Source of the DNA: Ficedula albicollis | Taxonomy: Eukaryota; Chordata; Aves; Passeriformes; Muscicapidae | Assembly (NCBI RefSeq): GCF_000247815.1 | Contig: NC_021673.1 | Location: 52,150,138 to 52,214,137, forward strand | Direction: 5' to 3' | Length of the DNA: 64,000 nt | Shown here: one piece after another, positions 1 through 12,115 of the stretch | Numbering within the stretch: the first letter of the stretch is position 1 | Layout: each line of letters starts with the position of its first letter | The notes under the pieces: model-generated | Seen by the model: only the letters and a program-made list of their open reading frames with translations | What the model was told of the DNA's origin: nothing | Database searches by the model: none | Program-made: the position numbers and the translations under genes

Positions 1-860
1 CAGGAGCTCATCCAGGAGGGAAGGACTCCACGACCTTCCTGGGCAGCCTTTTCACGTGCTTTTGCCACTGTCAATGGTAAGACATTCTTCCTTGAACTTT
101 CTTGTGTTTATTTTATGGCCATTGTTTTAGTTTATGGCCATTGCTCCTCCTCCTGTCATTGGACACCACTGAAAAAGAGTCCAGCACGATCCTCTTGGCA
201 CCTGCCTTAGAGAGATTTATCTGCATTAATGAGATCCTCTCTCAGTCTTCTCTTCTCCAGACTAAACCAGCCCAGCTCAAAGTCTGTCCTCATAAGAGAC
301 ATGTTCCAAATACTTGATCATCTTTGTTACCTCTACTGGATCCTCTCCAGTAGAGCCTTTTCTTGTACTGAGGAGCCCAGAACTGGACACTCCAGATGTG
401 GCCTCACCAGGGCTGAGCAGAGGGAGAGGATCACCTTCCTCAACCTTCTGGCCACTCTTTTCCTGACGCACCCCAGGATACTATAGAGGATCACCTCCCT
501 CAACCTTCTGGCCACTCTTTTCCTGATGCACCCCAGGATACTATTGGCCTTCCTGGCCACAAGGGCACACTGCCAGTTCAAGGTCAACTTGTCACCCAGT
601 CTTGGTGACTCCCAGGTCCTTCGCTGCAGAGCTGCTCTCTAGTAAGACAGCCCCCAGGTTGGGGGGTTATTCCTCACTGGGTTCAGGATCCTACACTTGT
701 CCTTTTCGAACATCATTAGATTTCTGTCCACCCAATGCTTCAGCCTAGCAAGATCCTAGTGAGTAGCAGCATACCTTACAGGTGTATCAGCCTTTCCCCC
801 CAGTTTCATGTCATCAGCAAACTTGCTAAGAGTACATTCTATCCCTATTTTATCCCTGAA
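1..860 (-). mobile_element. CR1 LINE fragment, 3' part of ORF2 and downstream (5'-truncated)
   Basis: Read on the minus strand, this stretch encodes broken pieces of the C-terminal part of the CR1 ORF2 protein (endonuclease/reverse transcriptase). About 333-587 contains ALVRPHLEC, typical of CR1 reverse transcriptases, and about 277-471 contains KMIKYLEHVSYEDRL in a different frame, so at least one frameshift has occurred. The left edge (CTCCACGACCTTCCTGGGCA) matches the antisense CR1 end region, so the element's 3' terminus probably lies just outside the window. Similarity fades near 860. The copy is dead. It carries an internal in-frame 60-bp duplication, listed separately. The subfamily cannot be named without alignment. 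Confidence 0.85.
425..544. repeat. 60-bp tandem duplication inside a CR1 copy
   Basis: Units 425-484 and 485-544 are adjacent and differ at only two positions (CCTTCCT against CCTCCCT, GACGCA against GATGCA). Because the unit is 60 bp, the minus-strand CR1 ORF2 remnant shows a 20-residue block twice, starting SILGCIRKR and SILGCVRKR. The duplication arose after the CR1 insertion, or the two copies are an assembly overlap. Confidence 0.95.
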
Positions 861-2986
861 AGCGTTTTTTCCAGATGTGGGAAAAAAACAAAACAAAACA
901 CCAAAAAACCTACAAACATACAATCTTTAAAAAACTGAAATTAATTTCCAATCCATATAGACTGTTGTAGAATTAGGAGAATCTGATAGATTTATCATCC
1001 ATTGTTTCCTGCATTAAATCATTACAAACAAGCTTCAATATGAGTTTCAGACTTAACTTCGTGCTTAAGACCTGAGTTTATTATGCAGGACTCCACTTTC
1101 AGCAGTGAGATAAGCAGCTCAGAGGAAATGTCTTGACAAAAAAAGACTCAAAGGACAAATGCCGAGATGTATTTAAGAAAACTTGTCACTCTCCTTTCTT
1201 ATTTACATTTATACTTAGATATCAAAACTCAGATTTCTTACCGTTCCCTCAAATTTTTGTCATATTCAACTCAAAATCATTCAGAGAGAAGAGATGGCCA
1301 AAACTGATTCCTTTTAGCTATGTTTACAGTATGTCACTTAGTCATCACACCTCTCCAGAAGGGCAATGCAAGAGCAGAGAACTCACCCTCTTTTGAATAA
1401 CATCTGATGAGTAAAGATTTTATTTTAAAAGCAACTTCAACAATCATTTAAGGTGTGAAAGAAATTTACTGGAGTAAAAAGTGTCTGAAATTCAATAAGA
1501 AAAAGTGTTCTCTTAGGTCACTAAATATTTCACGCAGTTATTGTTCTCACTACCATGTAATCCTGAATATCACAGTGTTGACAGAAAAAGGAAAGAAAAT
1601 ATCGCTGTAATATGAGGAGACACTTCTTTGAGTCTATTACACAAAGATAACTGTCAGAGCTGCTAAATATGCAGCTTTCTTTTTTAAAGTTCCTTTTTAG
1701 AATTTACCTGAGGTTTGTTTGTCTGTCATTCAAGCTGTAACTAATTTGTATTATTGACTGTTGCACAGTTGCAAAATAGATCATCTTCTTGAAGTTCCTT
1801 TTTCTTCCCATCATTCTCACTTCATATTTTCTGCTATCTGCTTGAGTTGCGTTGTCTTATACTATCCAGCAAAACCAAGCCTCAATGTGAAAATATGCTA
1901 AATTACTCAGCTAAAACTGTCCTTGCACTTTTTTTCTGCTATAATCATGAAAATGGAGAGACAACACAAACACCCAGGGCTATTAATCTATTTAAATCAA
2001 AGCCCTTGTTATGCAAACACATCCCTAGGCAAAGCACAGCACAAACAATTCAAAGACAGGGATCCTCAAAAGAGGAAATTAGAAAGATTCTGATGAATTT
2101 AAAAATTCAGAGTTGTTTATTCAAAATAGCTTGGTCATTTTGCATTCTGCTCCATATTCTGAAGCTGATATTAAGTATATATTGTAAATGGACTTGAAGA
2201 CATATTTATAGTAGCTTACTAAGGAAGCAGATAAAAATCTTACAAAAATTGAAGGAGAAAAGAATGGGCCTACTGAGGGGTAGAATAACCTGCTATGGAA
2301 AGTTACAGAAAGCATACAATTTATCAAACTATCAGCAGGGAGACTGTCAGCATCCTGAAAAATGAAAAGAAAAAAATTCAATGCTTAAGACTTCTGAATG
2401 GCTTATAAATGCAGCTAAACGATTTTTTAGGCTTAAATATAATGGGAACAGATAAATCACCTCATGTTTCATGCTGTTGCCCATATGTGGGCTAGGAGAG
2501 CATGACCCAGGGCCAAGACTTGCAGACTTTGTCATCCCTCCATATTGCCAGGCTTTCAGGTGCTCCTCTGGACCTTTTGTTCAATTCACACTGTGATTTA
2601 CTGGTGCTACCACAGGGACAGACTCTTGTTTGCAGGTAATTGTGATACTTCTGAGGACAAACAAGATCCAATTAAGGCAGGACACTTATGCTGTCCAGGT
2701 CCATGCTTTCCTGGAACTGTTTGCTGTGTCCACTGGCACACTCATCAGACTTCCAGAACAATCCCATGGGCAGTCAACCAGTAAGACACATGTGCACCAG
2801 TTATCTGATGTAAGTAGCTACTTGACAGTTTACTGCAATTAAATTATTTGGCCAGCAATTTTGCCTCCAGTGTACTGGGAGACAACTAGAGCTACTGTTA
2901 CAAAGAAGAAATACTAGAAAGAAGGCTGAAATGCTCATTTCTGCCCATACAGTACTTCTGGACAGTACAGATGACCTGGTTGTTAG
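861..2986. other. AT-rich non-coding sequence, nothing recognised
   Basis: No ORF here has a recognisable domain, and I see no family-level repeat. There is an A/C-rich simple stretch at about 884-915. Chance frames such as 1847-2197 (116 codons) lack compositional signs of a real protein. Confidence 0.6.
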
Positions 2987-3111
2987 CATTACGAAGAATT
3001 ACAACAGCTTTTGTTGCAGCACACAATGAAGTATGTATAAAACTCATCACATTAAGAAGAATTACAACAGCTTTTGCTACAGCACACAATGAAGTATGTA
3101 TAAAACTCATC
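2987..3111. repeat. 63-bp tandem duplication
   Basis: Units of about 63 bp, 2987-3049 and 3050-3111, each contain GAAGAATTACAACAGCTTTT and end in ATAAAACTCATC. They differ at about three positions (for example ACGAAG against AAGAAG and TTGTTGC against TTGCTAC). Confidence 0.9.
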
Positions 3112-3205
3112 TCTGGGCTGTACTCTTAGATTCCTCTTCCTGCTTTCCTTGGCAGTTCAAAGGAAGCAGAGTTTTCAAGTAACTTGCTCTCCAGTGGGTA
3201 CATGC

Positions 3206-3243
3206 TGCCAGGGCAAGCTGAGACCACTTGCCAGGGCAAGCTG
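3206..3243. repeat. Short duplicated 15-mer
   Basis: TGCCAGGGCAAGCTG occurs at 3206-3220 and again at 3229-3243, a 23-bp period. It is minor but of the same head-to-tail type as the larger duplications in the window. Confidence 0.7.
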
Positions 3244-3462
3244 CAAAGATGTACTTGGGTCTTTACATTTCTTTAGTTGAGGGTGGCAAATGATGTTAGA
3301 TTTTGCATATGGCTACACACAGCTAAAACTGCCATCTCAAATACAAGAAAAATATCAGTATTTTTATGGATGCCTAGGAAAATGTTGGCAACATGATCCT
3401 TAGGTACAATCTTGAGCTGACTCTGAGAATGGAACTCGTGGAAGGACTTCCCAGGGACTGAT

Positions 3463-3905
3463 AATAGAATGATAGAATAGTATCGTAGAATAGTTTGGTT
3501 TGGAAGGTAATTTCAAAGGCCATCTTCTCCAACTCCCTGGAATGAACATGTCCGGTGATGAGATATCTACCAGCTCTCTGGGCAATCTGTTCCAGTGCCT
3601 CAATACTCTCATCATAAAAAATTTCTTCCTTTTATATTTGAAGATACCCTTTTTTAGTTTAAAAAAAATTATCCCATGTCCTATTGGTGCAGATTTGGTT
3701 AAAAAGTTTGTTCCCATCTTTCTTATAAGCCCCCTTTAAGTACTGAAAGGCTGCAATAAGGTCTTTCCAGACTCTTTTCCTCTGCAGCCTGAAAAACCTC
3801 AACCATCTCAGCCTTTCCTCACAGGAAAGATGTTCCAGCCCTGTAATTATTTCTGTGTCCCTCCTCTGGACCCAATCCAACAGGTCTCTGTCTAGCATTT
3901 TAAGG
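3463..3905 (-). mobile_element. CR1 LINE 3' end
   Basis: The antisense CR1 terminus is clear: a GATAGAATAG-type repeat at about 3466-3494 followed by TAGTTTGGTTTGGAAGG. The CR1 sense direction is therefore minus, with its 3' end near 3463. Going right, the sequence runs into the C-terminal coding part of ORF2 (see pseudogene entry) up to about 3905, where similarity stops. The copy is 5'-truncated, which is typical of CR1 target-primed insertion. Confidence 0.93.
3500..3903 (-). pseudogene. CR1 ORF2 (endonuclease/reverse transcriptase) C-terminal remnant, frameshifted
   Basis: Two minus-strand frames together cover the end of CR1 ORF2. The upstream frame, down to about 3659, reads RDLLDWVQRRDTEIITGLEH, then LSCEERLRWLRFFRLQRKR and DLIAAFQYLKG. 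The downstream frame, starting from about 3665, reads KKFFMMRVLRHWNRLPRELV. The switch falls at an A8 run at 3661-3668, consistent with a one-base homopolymer indel. The conserved HWNRLPRE and YLKG blocks identify the family. The catalytic reverse-transcriptase core is absent, so this is a fossil. Confidence 0.88.
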
Positions 3906-4191
3906 TAAAGCACAAATCTGAATTGCCAGAGAGGACAATCATAGGAATGACATGTTAGCGCTATAAAGGACAGATTCACCTGAGAAGGAAGGTGTGGGAC
4001 TAACCAGTCATCACCTCCTCCTGCCGTGCAAGGGGACCCTTCTGCAGAGCCACAGTTAGTACTGAATGTCATTACGACACAATTCCAAAAGTAAATGATG
4101 AATTTGCGACTCAGTACTTTGCTTATGAAAAATGTCAAGTCCTGGTCTTATTAGTCTTGATGTAAAATTATAATAAAATCATTGATTAACA
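3906..4191. other. Unassigned sequence beside the CR1 copy
   Basis: A minus-strand open frame continues from the CR1 remnant to 4138, but the part beyond about 3905 does not look CR1-like to me. It is most likely a chance extension. Confidence 0.5.
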
Positions 4192-4321
4192 TAGAATTTG
4201 CTGGATTAAAACCAGCATAAGTTTATAATTTATATCATGTTGATCAATTGATTGCGTAGAATTTGCTGGATTAAAACCAGCATAAGAGTATAATTTATAT
4301 CATGTTGATCAATTGATTGCA
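4192..4321. repeat. 65-bp tandem duplication
   Basis: Units 4192-4256 and 4257-4321 begin TAGAATTTGCTGGATTAAAA and end TGATCAATTGATTGC. They differ at a few bases near the middle (AAGTTT against AAGAGT) and at the last base. Confidence 0.93.
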
Positions 4322-5209
4322 CACCATGTGTAATTACCTGCTGAGCTGCAGTTTTCAACTTCTTGAGTGTTCAGATGCATTCCATGAAGAATCTGATCAT
4401 GAAGTATTGTTTCAAAACTGCAGCAATGTTATCTATGGATCAGTCTGTGATTTACTCTTAGGAAAAATATGATGAAATTTTACTGCTCCCCTTTACATAA
4501 AACTAATAAATTTGTTGCCAATCAGCTCAAGTTGTTGAACAATGAACATCAGAAAAAACACAGGCTAAAATTGCTGCATGCCCAGAATAGAGGTACACCA
4601 GCTAAACTAGACCATCTCACATTCAGCCTTGAAATTCAAAGTACTATTAAGCAATCAAGTAAGAGAAAATACATTTTTATAACTTATTTCAATTTTCTTA
4701 CTGAAAATTATTATGTTAGAAGCTCACTGTTCCTCCAACAGTGATAGCACAGCTTGCCTGATAGATAAAGCTGGAGATGCAAGTTAACAAATATTTTCTG
4801 CAGATAGAAATCTGAACAGATAACAATTAGGTTCCATATAAGCAGAAAATGTTTTTTTTCTATTTTTATTTGCTTTCATCATCAGTTCCTATAATCTATA
4901 TGATACTTGTATGACCTTTCTAATAAAGAACATTTAACAACACAAGAGACTCTTCCCCAACATTATTAACAATAATATTAATATTAAAATGATGAAATAA
5001 TCTGATTTATTAAAATTACCATTCTTCTTAAACTTTGAATAAATGGCAGAAATGTAGGACTGAGGGTAAAAAATGCAGAAGAACTCTGTACTGTTGACAA
5101 AGTTACAAAAAATGGCAAGGAAAGGGAGTATAATGCTGGACAAGTTTAGGCTACAGTGCACATGTCTGAACAAATCCAGGCCTTGTTCTGTATCGTGTGC
5201 ACCAGCCAA
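4322..5209. other. AT-rich non-coding sequence, nothing recognised
   Basis: Only short chance ORFs occur here (for example 4469-4744). They lack domain signatures. Confidence 0.55.
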
Positions 5210-5740
5210 AAACTATATTTAGTTGCTTTTCTCCATGTTTTGCTGCCTAGTTGTTTTTCTGCATATTTTACTCTTCTTTCACACACTTAGCTGTTTTCTG
5301 TATATTTCTTAGTTTAAACCAGTGTTTATAGCAGGTGCACGGCATGAGCCAATTTTAGGTGTGCAGGTGCACGGCATAAGCCAATTTTAGGTGTTTTTCG
5401 ACAACTTTTTGAGACCCTTCAAGGCTGCTGAAACATAAACTATGCTAAATCGGGAGAGAAGGAGCTGACACACGGAATACCAAGATTAGAAATCTCAAGA
5501 TAAAGGGGGCGGTGAAGCTATGGATGACCACCAGTCATCATCTTTGGGGGGCTTGTGCAAGGCGGGTGAATACCCTAGAATCACCAATCAAGAAATGCAT
5601 GACTTTGTGGACAGTAGTTTTAGAATGTATAATTAGGGCTGAAAAGTAAACAATAAATCGGCTTCTGCGTGATCATATTGGTTTGCTGTCCAGAAGTCCT
5701 GTTTCTCCCACAAGGGAACACGAAATTTTATTTGTCCACA
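5210..5740 (+). mobile_element. Probable solo LTR of an endogenous retrovirus
   Basis: The stretch has the layout of an LTR read on the plus strand. An AATAAA polyadenylation signal at 5652-5657 is followed by CGGCTTCTGCG, then about 55 bases of U5-like sequence ending GTTTCTCCCACA at 5712. A second possible end, TTTGTCCACA, lies at 5740. Upstream is a moderately GC-rich U3-like region with CpG sites, unlike its AT-rich surroundings. I could not find a matching target-site duplication, so the left boundary is a guess. No gag, pol or env remnant flanks it, so it would be a solo LTR. The family is not identified. Confidence 0.45.
5332..5393. repeat. 31-bp tandem duplication within the LTR-like region
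   Basis: GCAGGTGCACGGCATGAGCC and GCAGGTGCACGGCATAAGCC begin units 5332-5362 and 5363-5393, which differ at a single base. Short U3 duplications are common in LTRs, but this also fits the window-wide duplication pattern. Confidence 0.9.
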
Positions 5741-8700
5741 AGTCAATTTAAAATGATAGTTAGAATCAACGAACAAAGTGAGACAGAATTTGAAAGAAAT
5801 TGTACAAAAAGGAGATAAAGGAATATATTGTGTGTATAGTCTATTTAACCTGAGATTCTTTTTCCCTTAAAGAAAGCATGTGCAAAGTGGAAGACAATCT
5901 GAATTTCATAGATGAAATATATGGCAACTTACAATGTCCATTATTAAGATTATTATTATTTTTCTAGCAAGATAGTAGACTTTAATCACATAATGCCTGT
6001 TGCCCAGTGTTAGGATGCTTTAGATGCACCCTGATGTATACCTGAAAAACAAGATGATCTGGGAGGCACATGAGCAACATTAGGTACCCCATGCAAACCA
6101 CATAGAGAGGAATACATGTTCCATTGCTCATGGCAGTACTTAATTGCAACATCTTTGAAACCAAATCAATTGCATTGGATTTCCTTTCATTATAAAAAAT
6201 AAGGAGAACATATTTTTGGGTGAAAAAAATAATCAAGTTGGATTCAAACAATTTCTAAGTCTAATGTGCTAAACAACATCATTTTATACACTATCACTGG
6301 TGGTCAATCACAGCCATTTGACATGTCCAGTGAGAGAACTTTTAACCACTGTTCCAAGCACACTGAAGGTAACGTGCCTAGACGCCAAATACAGATACAC
6401 ACCAATATCATCTGTGATTTTGGCAGGAGCATTGCTGAAGAGCTACCTGTCACTTAAGCACATTTCTGGAGATGCAATAATGAGTATCATTAGGAATTCT
6501 GAAAAGACTCTGTGATCAGACATAAAGATTTCATTCAGAATATTGCCCCAGCCTGAGGGTCACGTGAGTACAGCTGCAGCTGAAGTTTCAGTGTAGAAAT
6601 AAATGAACAGTTTTTTTTTTCATTTCTAAGTTGACATTCAAGATAATCATGCATATAGTAATGTATTATTTCCTTCATCACAGATGAGGGGAAAGTTAGA
6701 GGAATAAATGATAAGGGATGGAAATTTTCCCATCTTCTTCAATAAAACAACAACTTACTCCTTCAAAAACAGTATTTTCTTTTAAACAGCATTTTGAATA
6801 CAAGTTTACATTTGCAAAGCCAAAAGAAAGCTGAAATAATACATTTATAAAGTTGTACAAAGCCAAAAGAAAGCTGAAAGAGTACGTTTATAAAGTTGTA
6901 CAGTCAAAATCATAAGAAGTTAAACTCCATCTTTGTTAGGGTACTCTACTCAACCATGAATTCACTTCACTTTCGTATATAAATTATGCAATTTCCAATT
7001 GACTGCCTTTCCCCTCCCTCCCTCCCAGAAACCCTGTAACATGGATACATGCAATAAATGAAAAGTTATTAATGATAAGCTGATCAATATTTGCTGAAAA
7101 CTGATAAAACTTATGGCAAACCTGTAAAATCTGTTCATTTGTCTTGAACTTTCTATGGCACTTTTCAGAACAGAGGACTGCTTCACAAAAGTTAATCAAT
7201 CTTTAAAATGGTCAGCAAAATGAAAGATGATATCACTCCATTTTACAAATAGTTGACTGAGGCATAGACAGGCTAAGGAAAAAAATCCTATTAATTTTCA
7301 CACCTAACTTGATAACTCTAGTGAATGATTTTTCAGAAGGTGATTGCTATATGGTACTTCATCCATTCAAAGCAGCGTTCCCATTGGCTTCAAAGTTATA
7401 AGCGCTCAGCACTTCTGCCAGACATTTCTACAGAAATTTCTGGCTCTTGTTCTGAAAAATGAGAATTACATTTATTAAGCATTTGTAAGAAGTAGGGCTT
7501 GAGTAACTCCCTAGGGTTGCAAAGAAATACAAAGGCAATAAGAAAATCCTCAGGGCAATAATTAGATCCAGTATCTGCCATTTTGTCCACTACATAATGA
7601 CTTTCAAGAAAGACGGAAGTTCTATGAGAGCAGCTCTCTCTTCTATCATAGAATGACCGTAGCTTCCCTTCGTGAATGAGTCGGTTTTAATTTTTCAGAA
7701 CAACAGAAGAAAACAAAGTAACTGACTAACCAAAATTCTGCCTTAGGTAACAACGTGGGAATACTCACACTATACAGCAAATTTAATATCTTGCAAAAGG
7801 GAAGTTTAGGCAAGTCAGAAACAACAAAATACAATGAACCTAAAGACCTTCCAATTGTCCAAACTTTCACTGAAATACACATGGTTACAGGGAATGATTG
7901 TATTTTGACAAATAAAATCTGACAAAGAGGATATAGCTATTTGCACTATAAAATGTATTGAAAATATAGCAAAGGGATCAGAAAATCAAGGGCTGCCTTC
8001 AGTCAATGTTTTCTGACTAGACAGGAATCTTAAGTCTCTGAAGTCTTGTAGTCCATTCAGAGCTCAGAAAGAAAGTGAACTTCAGTGTATACAACCCTTC
8101 TGCACATTCATTAAAATTCTGCCCTTGCCTTCCTAATCCTAATTTATCTGAATACACCATGCAGGCTACCTCAGCAGGCAATCTGCACATCCTCAGCTAC
8201 CTACTTTCCAAGTCAGCTGTCAAACATCTGTCCCTTATCTTTATTCCCAGCTACTTTATCACTAGCTTTAGCCCCAAAAGACCCACTTTTCCCTATTTCT
8301 TCTTCATTTAAATAGTTCAGCTCCCTAAACTATGTTCTCTGCTCGTGTTTTCCTCCTGTATCTGCTCTGGATTTGCTGTCCTGAATGCCTCTCTCTTCTC
8401 TGCTAAACTCGATTTTCTGTCTGTCCCTTTTGCTTTTAATCAAAAGCTTGTGGCTCTCTGCACGCTTCCATGCTGTGTCTGAGCGCAGCTGAAAGCACCT
8501 AAAAGTTCTAGTACACTCAAGGGGAATCGAATGGTCACAGTAGGAGTTACTATTACTCATATTTTTTAATTTTTTCACTTTCTTCTTTATTTTTAGGATA
8601 TTTACCTTATTTTAAGATATTTTAAATGGAAATAAATATCTTCCCCACTTGCATATCCCTGTGAGACACTGCACTTAACTTCCTGTTCTCCAAGTATGTA

Positions 8701-9628
8701 GTTCATAACTCTTGTGTTTTTGGGGAATATACGCAAGAAGCAATATTCCTATTTTTTTTAATGCTTTATAAAAGATCATAAAAGAGAAGTTAAATGAGTT
8801 GATAATTATTTTAGATTTGTGGCAAATACTTACTTTACTCAATCCAGTTAAACTTAAGTAATTGTTTCTGTTTTTAAAGGCCCCCATTAATAAAAGCTCT
8901 GAGATAATGAAGTTAAAGAAATACAAAAGGTGTACAGTAAACAGTTAGTACATTTACTAGTTTAAAAAACAGAGAAAAAGGTGTCTTTCAAAAAGAACCT
9001 GACATTTCTAGTTTATATTAGTTCTTCCTATCTGTAATAACACAATTTTCAAGGAGTCGACATTAAAGGATTACTGGAGCACATAACTGGAAGAGAAATT
9101 AATTAGGTGTTTTGTTTTAATAAAATATGCTATTCAAAGAGTCTCCTATTTACCTGCTTAAACACCATTAATTAAAATGAAAAAAGTCTGTCAAAAGGAA
9201 AGATAACAATAAATGAAAAAAAAAAAGAGAAAGACAGTCTGTTCTGAAAGAAAATAATGACAAATTTCTAAGCACTGATGACAGTTGCATCCAGGAGAGA
9301 ACCGTCTTTCTTTTAATGCCAAAGAGTGGGACTAAAAGCACGCTGCAATTCTGAGCTTAAAAAAAGCAAACAGCACAAACAAGACTGAGACAGAGTATTT
9401 AATACAGCTTGAAATTACAGGACTGAAACCTCCCACCACTATTACACAAGCAAGTTTTACTCAAAAGAGAATGAAGAAAGCCCAATATTACCAAGTGAAT
9501 TCAGAGGGGTGAAATAGAGAATGAAGTCTGTGTGGACAATGCACAGTGAGAGTCTTACTAAGGCTATCACGAGCTTCTTAACTCCAGAAGCTATAAGGCA
9601 AATTAGGGACATTATGGGAATGTCATTT
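5741..9628. other. AT-rich non-coding sequence, nothing recognised apart from one small duplication
   Basis: Chance ORFs under 100 codons occur on both strands, with no shared frame or domain. Short A runs and a C/T-rich stretch at about 7010-7027 are the only simple-sequence features. A 43-bp duplication at 6815-6900 is listed separately. Confidence 0.55.
6815..6900. repeat. 43-bp tandem duplication
   Basis: Units 6815-6857 and 6858-6900 both start CAAAGCCAAAAGAAAGCTGAA and end TTTATAAAGTTGTA. The middle differs (ATAATACA against AGAGTACG), so this pair is more diverged than most here. Confidence 0.88.
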
Positions 9629-9981
9629 TCACCTCACAAACAATGTGTACTTTAAACTTAGAGGGTGCCTGTCAGTGAATTTCCTCTCAGGCTGGGAATA
9701 TCTGCTCCTCTCATTCCACCCCTGGCAGAATGAAGCACTCAGTAGCAGCCATAATTTTTCATTCTGTGTTCTTTATCAGCTCACCTCACAAACAATGTGT
9801 ACTTTAAACTTAGAGGGTGCCTGTCAGTGAATTTCCTCTCAGGCTGGGAATATCTGCTCCTCTCACTCCACCCCTACCAGAATGAAGCACTCAGTAGCAG
9901 CCATAATTTTTCATTTCCACCCCTGGCAGAATGAAGCACTCAGTAGCAGCCATAATTTTTCATTCTGTGTTCTTTATCAGC
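9629..9981. repeat. Three-part tandem duplication (152 + 135 + 66 bp)
   Basis: Unit 9629-9780 is repeated at 9781-9915 (from TCACCTCACAAACAATGTGT, truncated after TTTTTCAT). The end part alone is then repeated at 9916-9981 (TTCCACCCCTGGCAGAATGA to TTCTTTATCAGC). The second copy carries CCCCTACCAG where the first and third have CCCCTGGCAG. The third copy restores the tail missing from the second. Two overlapping duplication steps, or overlapping contig ends, would give this order. Confidence 0.92.
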
Positions 9982-11255
9982 GCATTAGCTTTCTCATATA
10001 ATAGCAACACTGAAAAAGACAAGTAACCAACCAACTTTTTTTCAAAAAGTCAAGATGAAAAAATCCTTAATTTAGTCCTTCTCGTGTTCTGGCTTCTGTA
10101 CAGAGTAAAATTTATGGCAACAATAGGATGTGAAAAATAACCTAAATAATATGGTCTTATGCTTGGCAAAGTGTGTACATTTACAGAAAGGAAAGTGTGC
10201 TTTAGTTCAGCCTTGTGCTATGACAGGAACCAGTGGCCCCATCAACATTTGGTGCACTTCTCTCACTAAAACTAAAGGCAAGCATGAGCAGAAATTGAAG
10301 GCAATATATGGCCCTTCACACAGATTTACAATTTTCTACTCAGCACATTGGTAGCATACTTTGTCTCCAAAAGAAGCTTGAAATAGGCAGAAATGTAATA
10401 AGGAACAAAGAAGAGATGAATACCTGTAATATGGATTTTTTTCACCAATCTCAGTGGAGAATGAAAAAGGAAAAACAAAAAAGAAACAGAGAAAAAATTC
10501 TGCAGCTGGTTAAACTGGGAGAATTCTTTCCATGGAATTATCCTAATGATTTCCACATACAATTTATTGAGCAGGCAGTTTAAGTAGATGGATGGATATT
10601 TAAGAAAAGATGCATAGTAATCATTTGAAATGACAACCACATTTAACATTATCAAGAATTACCTGGAAAACCATTTGCCACAGTCATCTTTTGCATCTGG
10701 CTGTCTAATGGTGCCTTTAATGAAAGAGACAAGCATAACTTAACTAATTACTTAGAGATATTGAAATCCGTCATGTCAGTAACTTCTTAGCACACATTTT
10801 CTTGGACTTTCAGCTTTTTTCCTATGAAGTGGAAAAAATTAGAATTAGGCAGCTTTCAAAGTTATGAAATATGAGGTCGTATTGTGACAAAGTATACCAC
10901 TCAAAAATGAGAGCAATTTTAATTAAAAATCCATCTCATTTGGAAGAGAAACTTTCTATCATTAGAAATTGGTGAGTAGGATTTTGGTTAGTTCAGTTAG
11001 AAGGCATTAAGCAAGACATTTATTAGTTTAAAACATAAAATGAATGTTCCTGGTTATTGTACCATCAGTTGTCTCATTGCAACATGAGGAACAAAATTCA
11101 AGTTTTTGTTTCTCCTCGCAAATATCCTCCATATGTAACTCCTAAAATATTCTAGGCTTCTATGACTGCTCTTCAGTAGAGGAAAAGCCAATTCAACAAA
11201 TACCTTTAATCAGTTTTACCTGGACCTTGCTCTTAGACATCAGATAACATATACT
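9982..11255. other. AT-rich non-coding sequence, nothing recognised
   Basis: Overlapping chance frames occur at 10130-10583 (plus) and 10326-10655 (minus). None has a recognisable domain, and the overlap on both strands argues against coding. Confidence 0.55.
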
Positions 11256-12115
11256 CATTGAATCACAGCACCAGAGAACAGGTGAGGCTGGAAGGGACCT
11301 CTGGAGATTCTCTGCTTGTTCAAAGCAGGATAAGCCCTGCTACTCAGGGCTGTGTCCACTCCCGTGTCCACTCAAGGTTAGGGACTCCAAAACCTCCTTG
11401 AGCATCCTGTGCCAGTGTTTGAGCCCATATAATGAAAACAGGTTTTCCTTGTAGTTAAACAGAATTCCCTGCATTTTAGTTTGTGCTTTCTTGGCCTTTC
11501 ACTGAGAACAGTCTGTCTCTGCCTTCTTTGTACCCTCCCATCAGGAATTTATATACACTAACAAGATCCCCACTGCAGATTCAGGGTGAACAGTCTTGGC
11601 TCTCTCACACTTCCCTCATCTGAAACATGATCCAGCTCTTAATCACTTGAGCCCTTTGTTGAACTGGCTCCATGAGTGGCCAGTACTGGACACATCACTC
11701 CAGATGCAGTATTGTCAGTGCTGAGTGACGAGTAAAGACCTCCACCTTTGCTCTTCTGGCAGTGCCCTTTCTACTACATCTATGAATACCTCTTGCCTAT
11801 TTTGCTGCAAGGACACGTTGCTGTTAAGGTTGTCCACCAGGACTCGCTAGGGTTTTGTGCAAAGCTGCTTTCCAGCTATTGATCCCACAGCATGTAGTGA
11901 TGCATAGGACTAGTCCTCTGCAGGTGCAGGACTTGGAATCGGCCTTTGTTGAATGTCATCAGGTTCCTGTTGGATCATTTCTACATTCAGTCAAGCAAAA
12001 AAATCTGGCATATCAGCCAAGCCCCCCAGTCTTGTGTTGCTGTGTATGCATTGTGCCCCATCATCTAGGTCATTAACTAGGCTGTTAAAAAGAATTGGAT
12101 CCAGTACAAACACAT
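11256..12115 (-). mobile_element. Older CR1 LINE 3' fragment
   Basis: The antisense CR1 end is recognisable near 11256 (TTGAATCACAGCACCAGAGA) followed by GGCTGGAAGGGACCTCTGGA. The order of blocks to the right follows the CR1 3' part: CCAGTGTTTGAG, CATCACTCCAGATGCAGTAT, TTGTTGAATGTCATCAGGTT, and TAGGTCATTAACTAGGCTGT near the far end. Divergence is clearly higher than in the copies at 3463 and 59697, and the ORF2 frame is destroyed. Confidence 0.85.

Noticed and set aside
3659..4138. 159-codon minus-strand frame as an independent gene
   Set aside because: Its C-terminal half is CR1 ORF2 remnant and the N-terminal part is unrelated flanking sequence.
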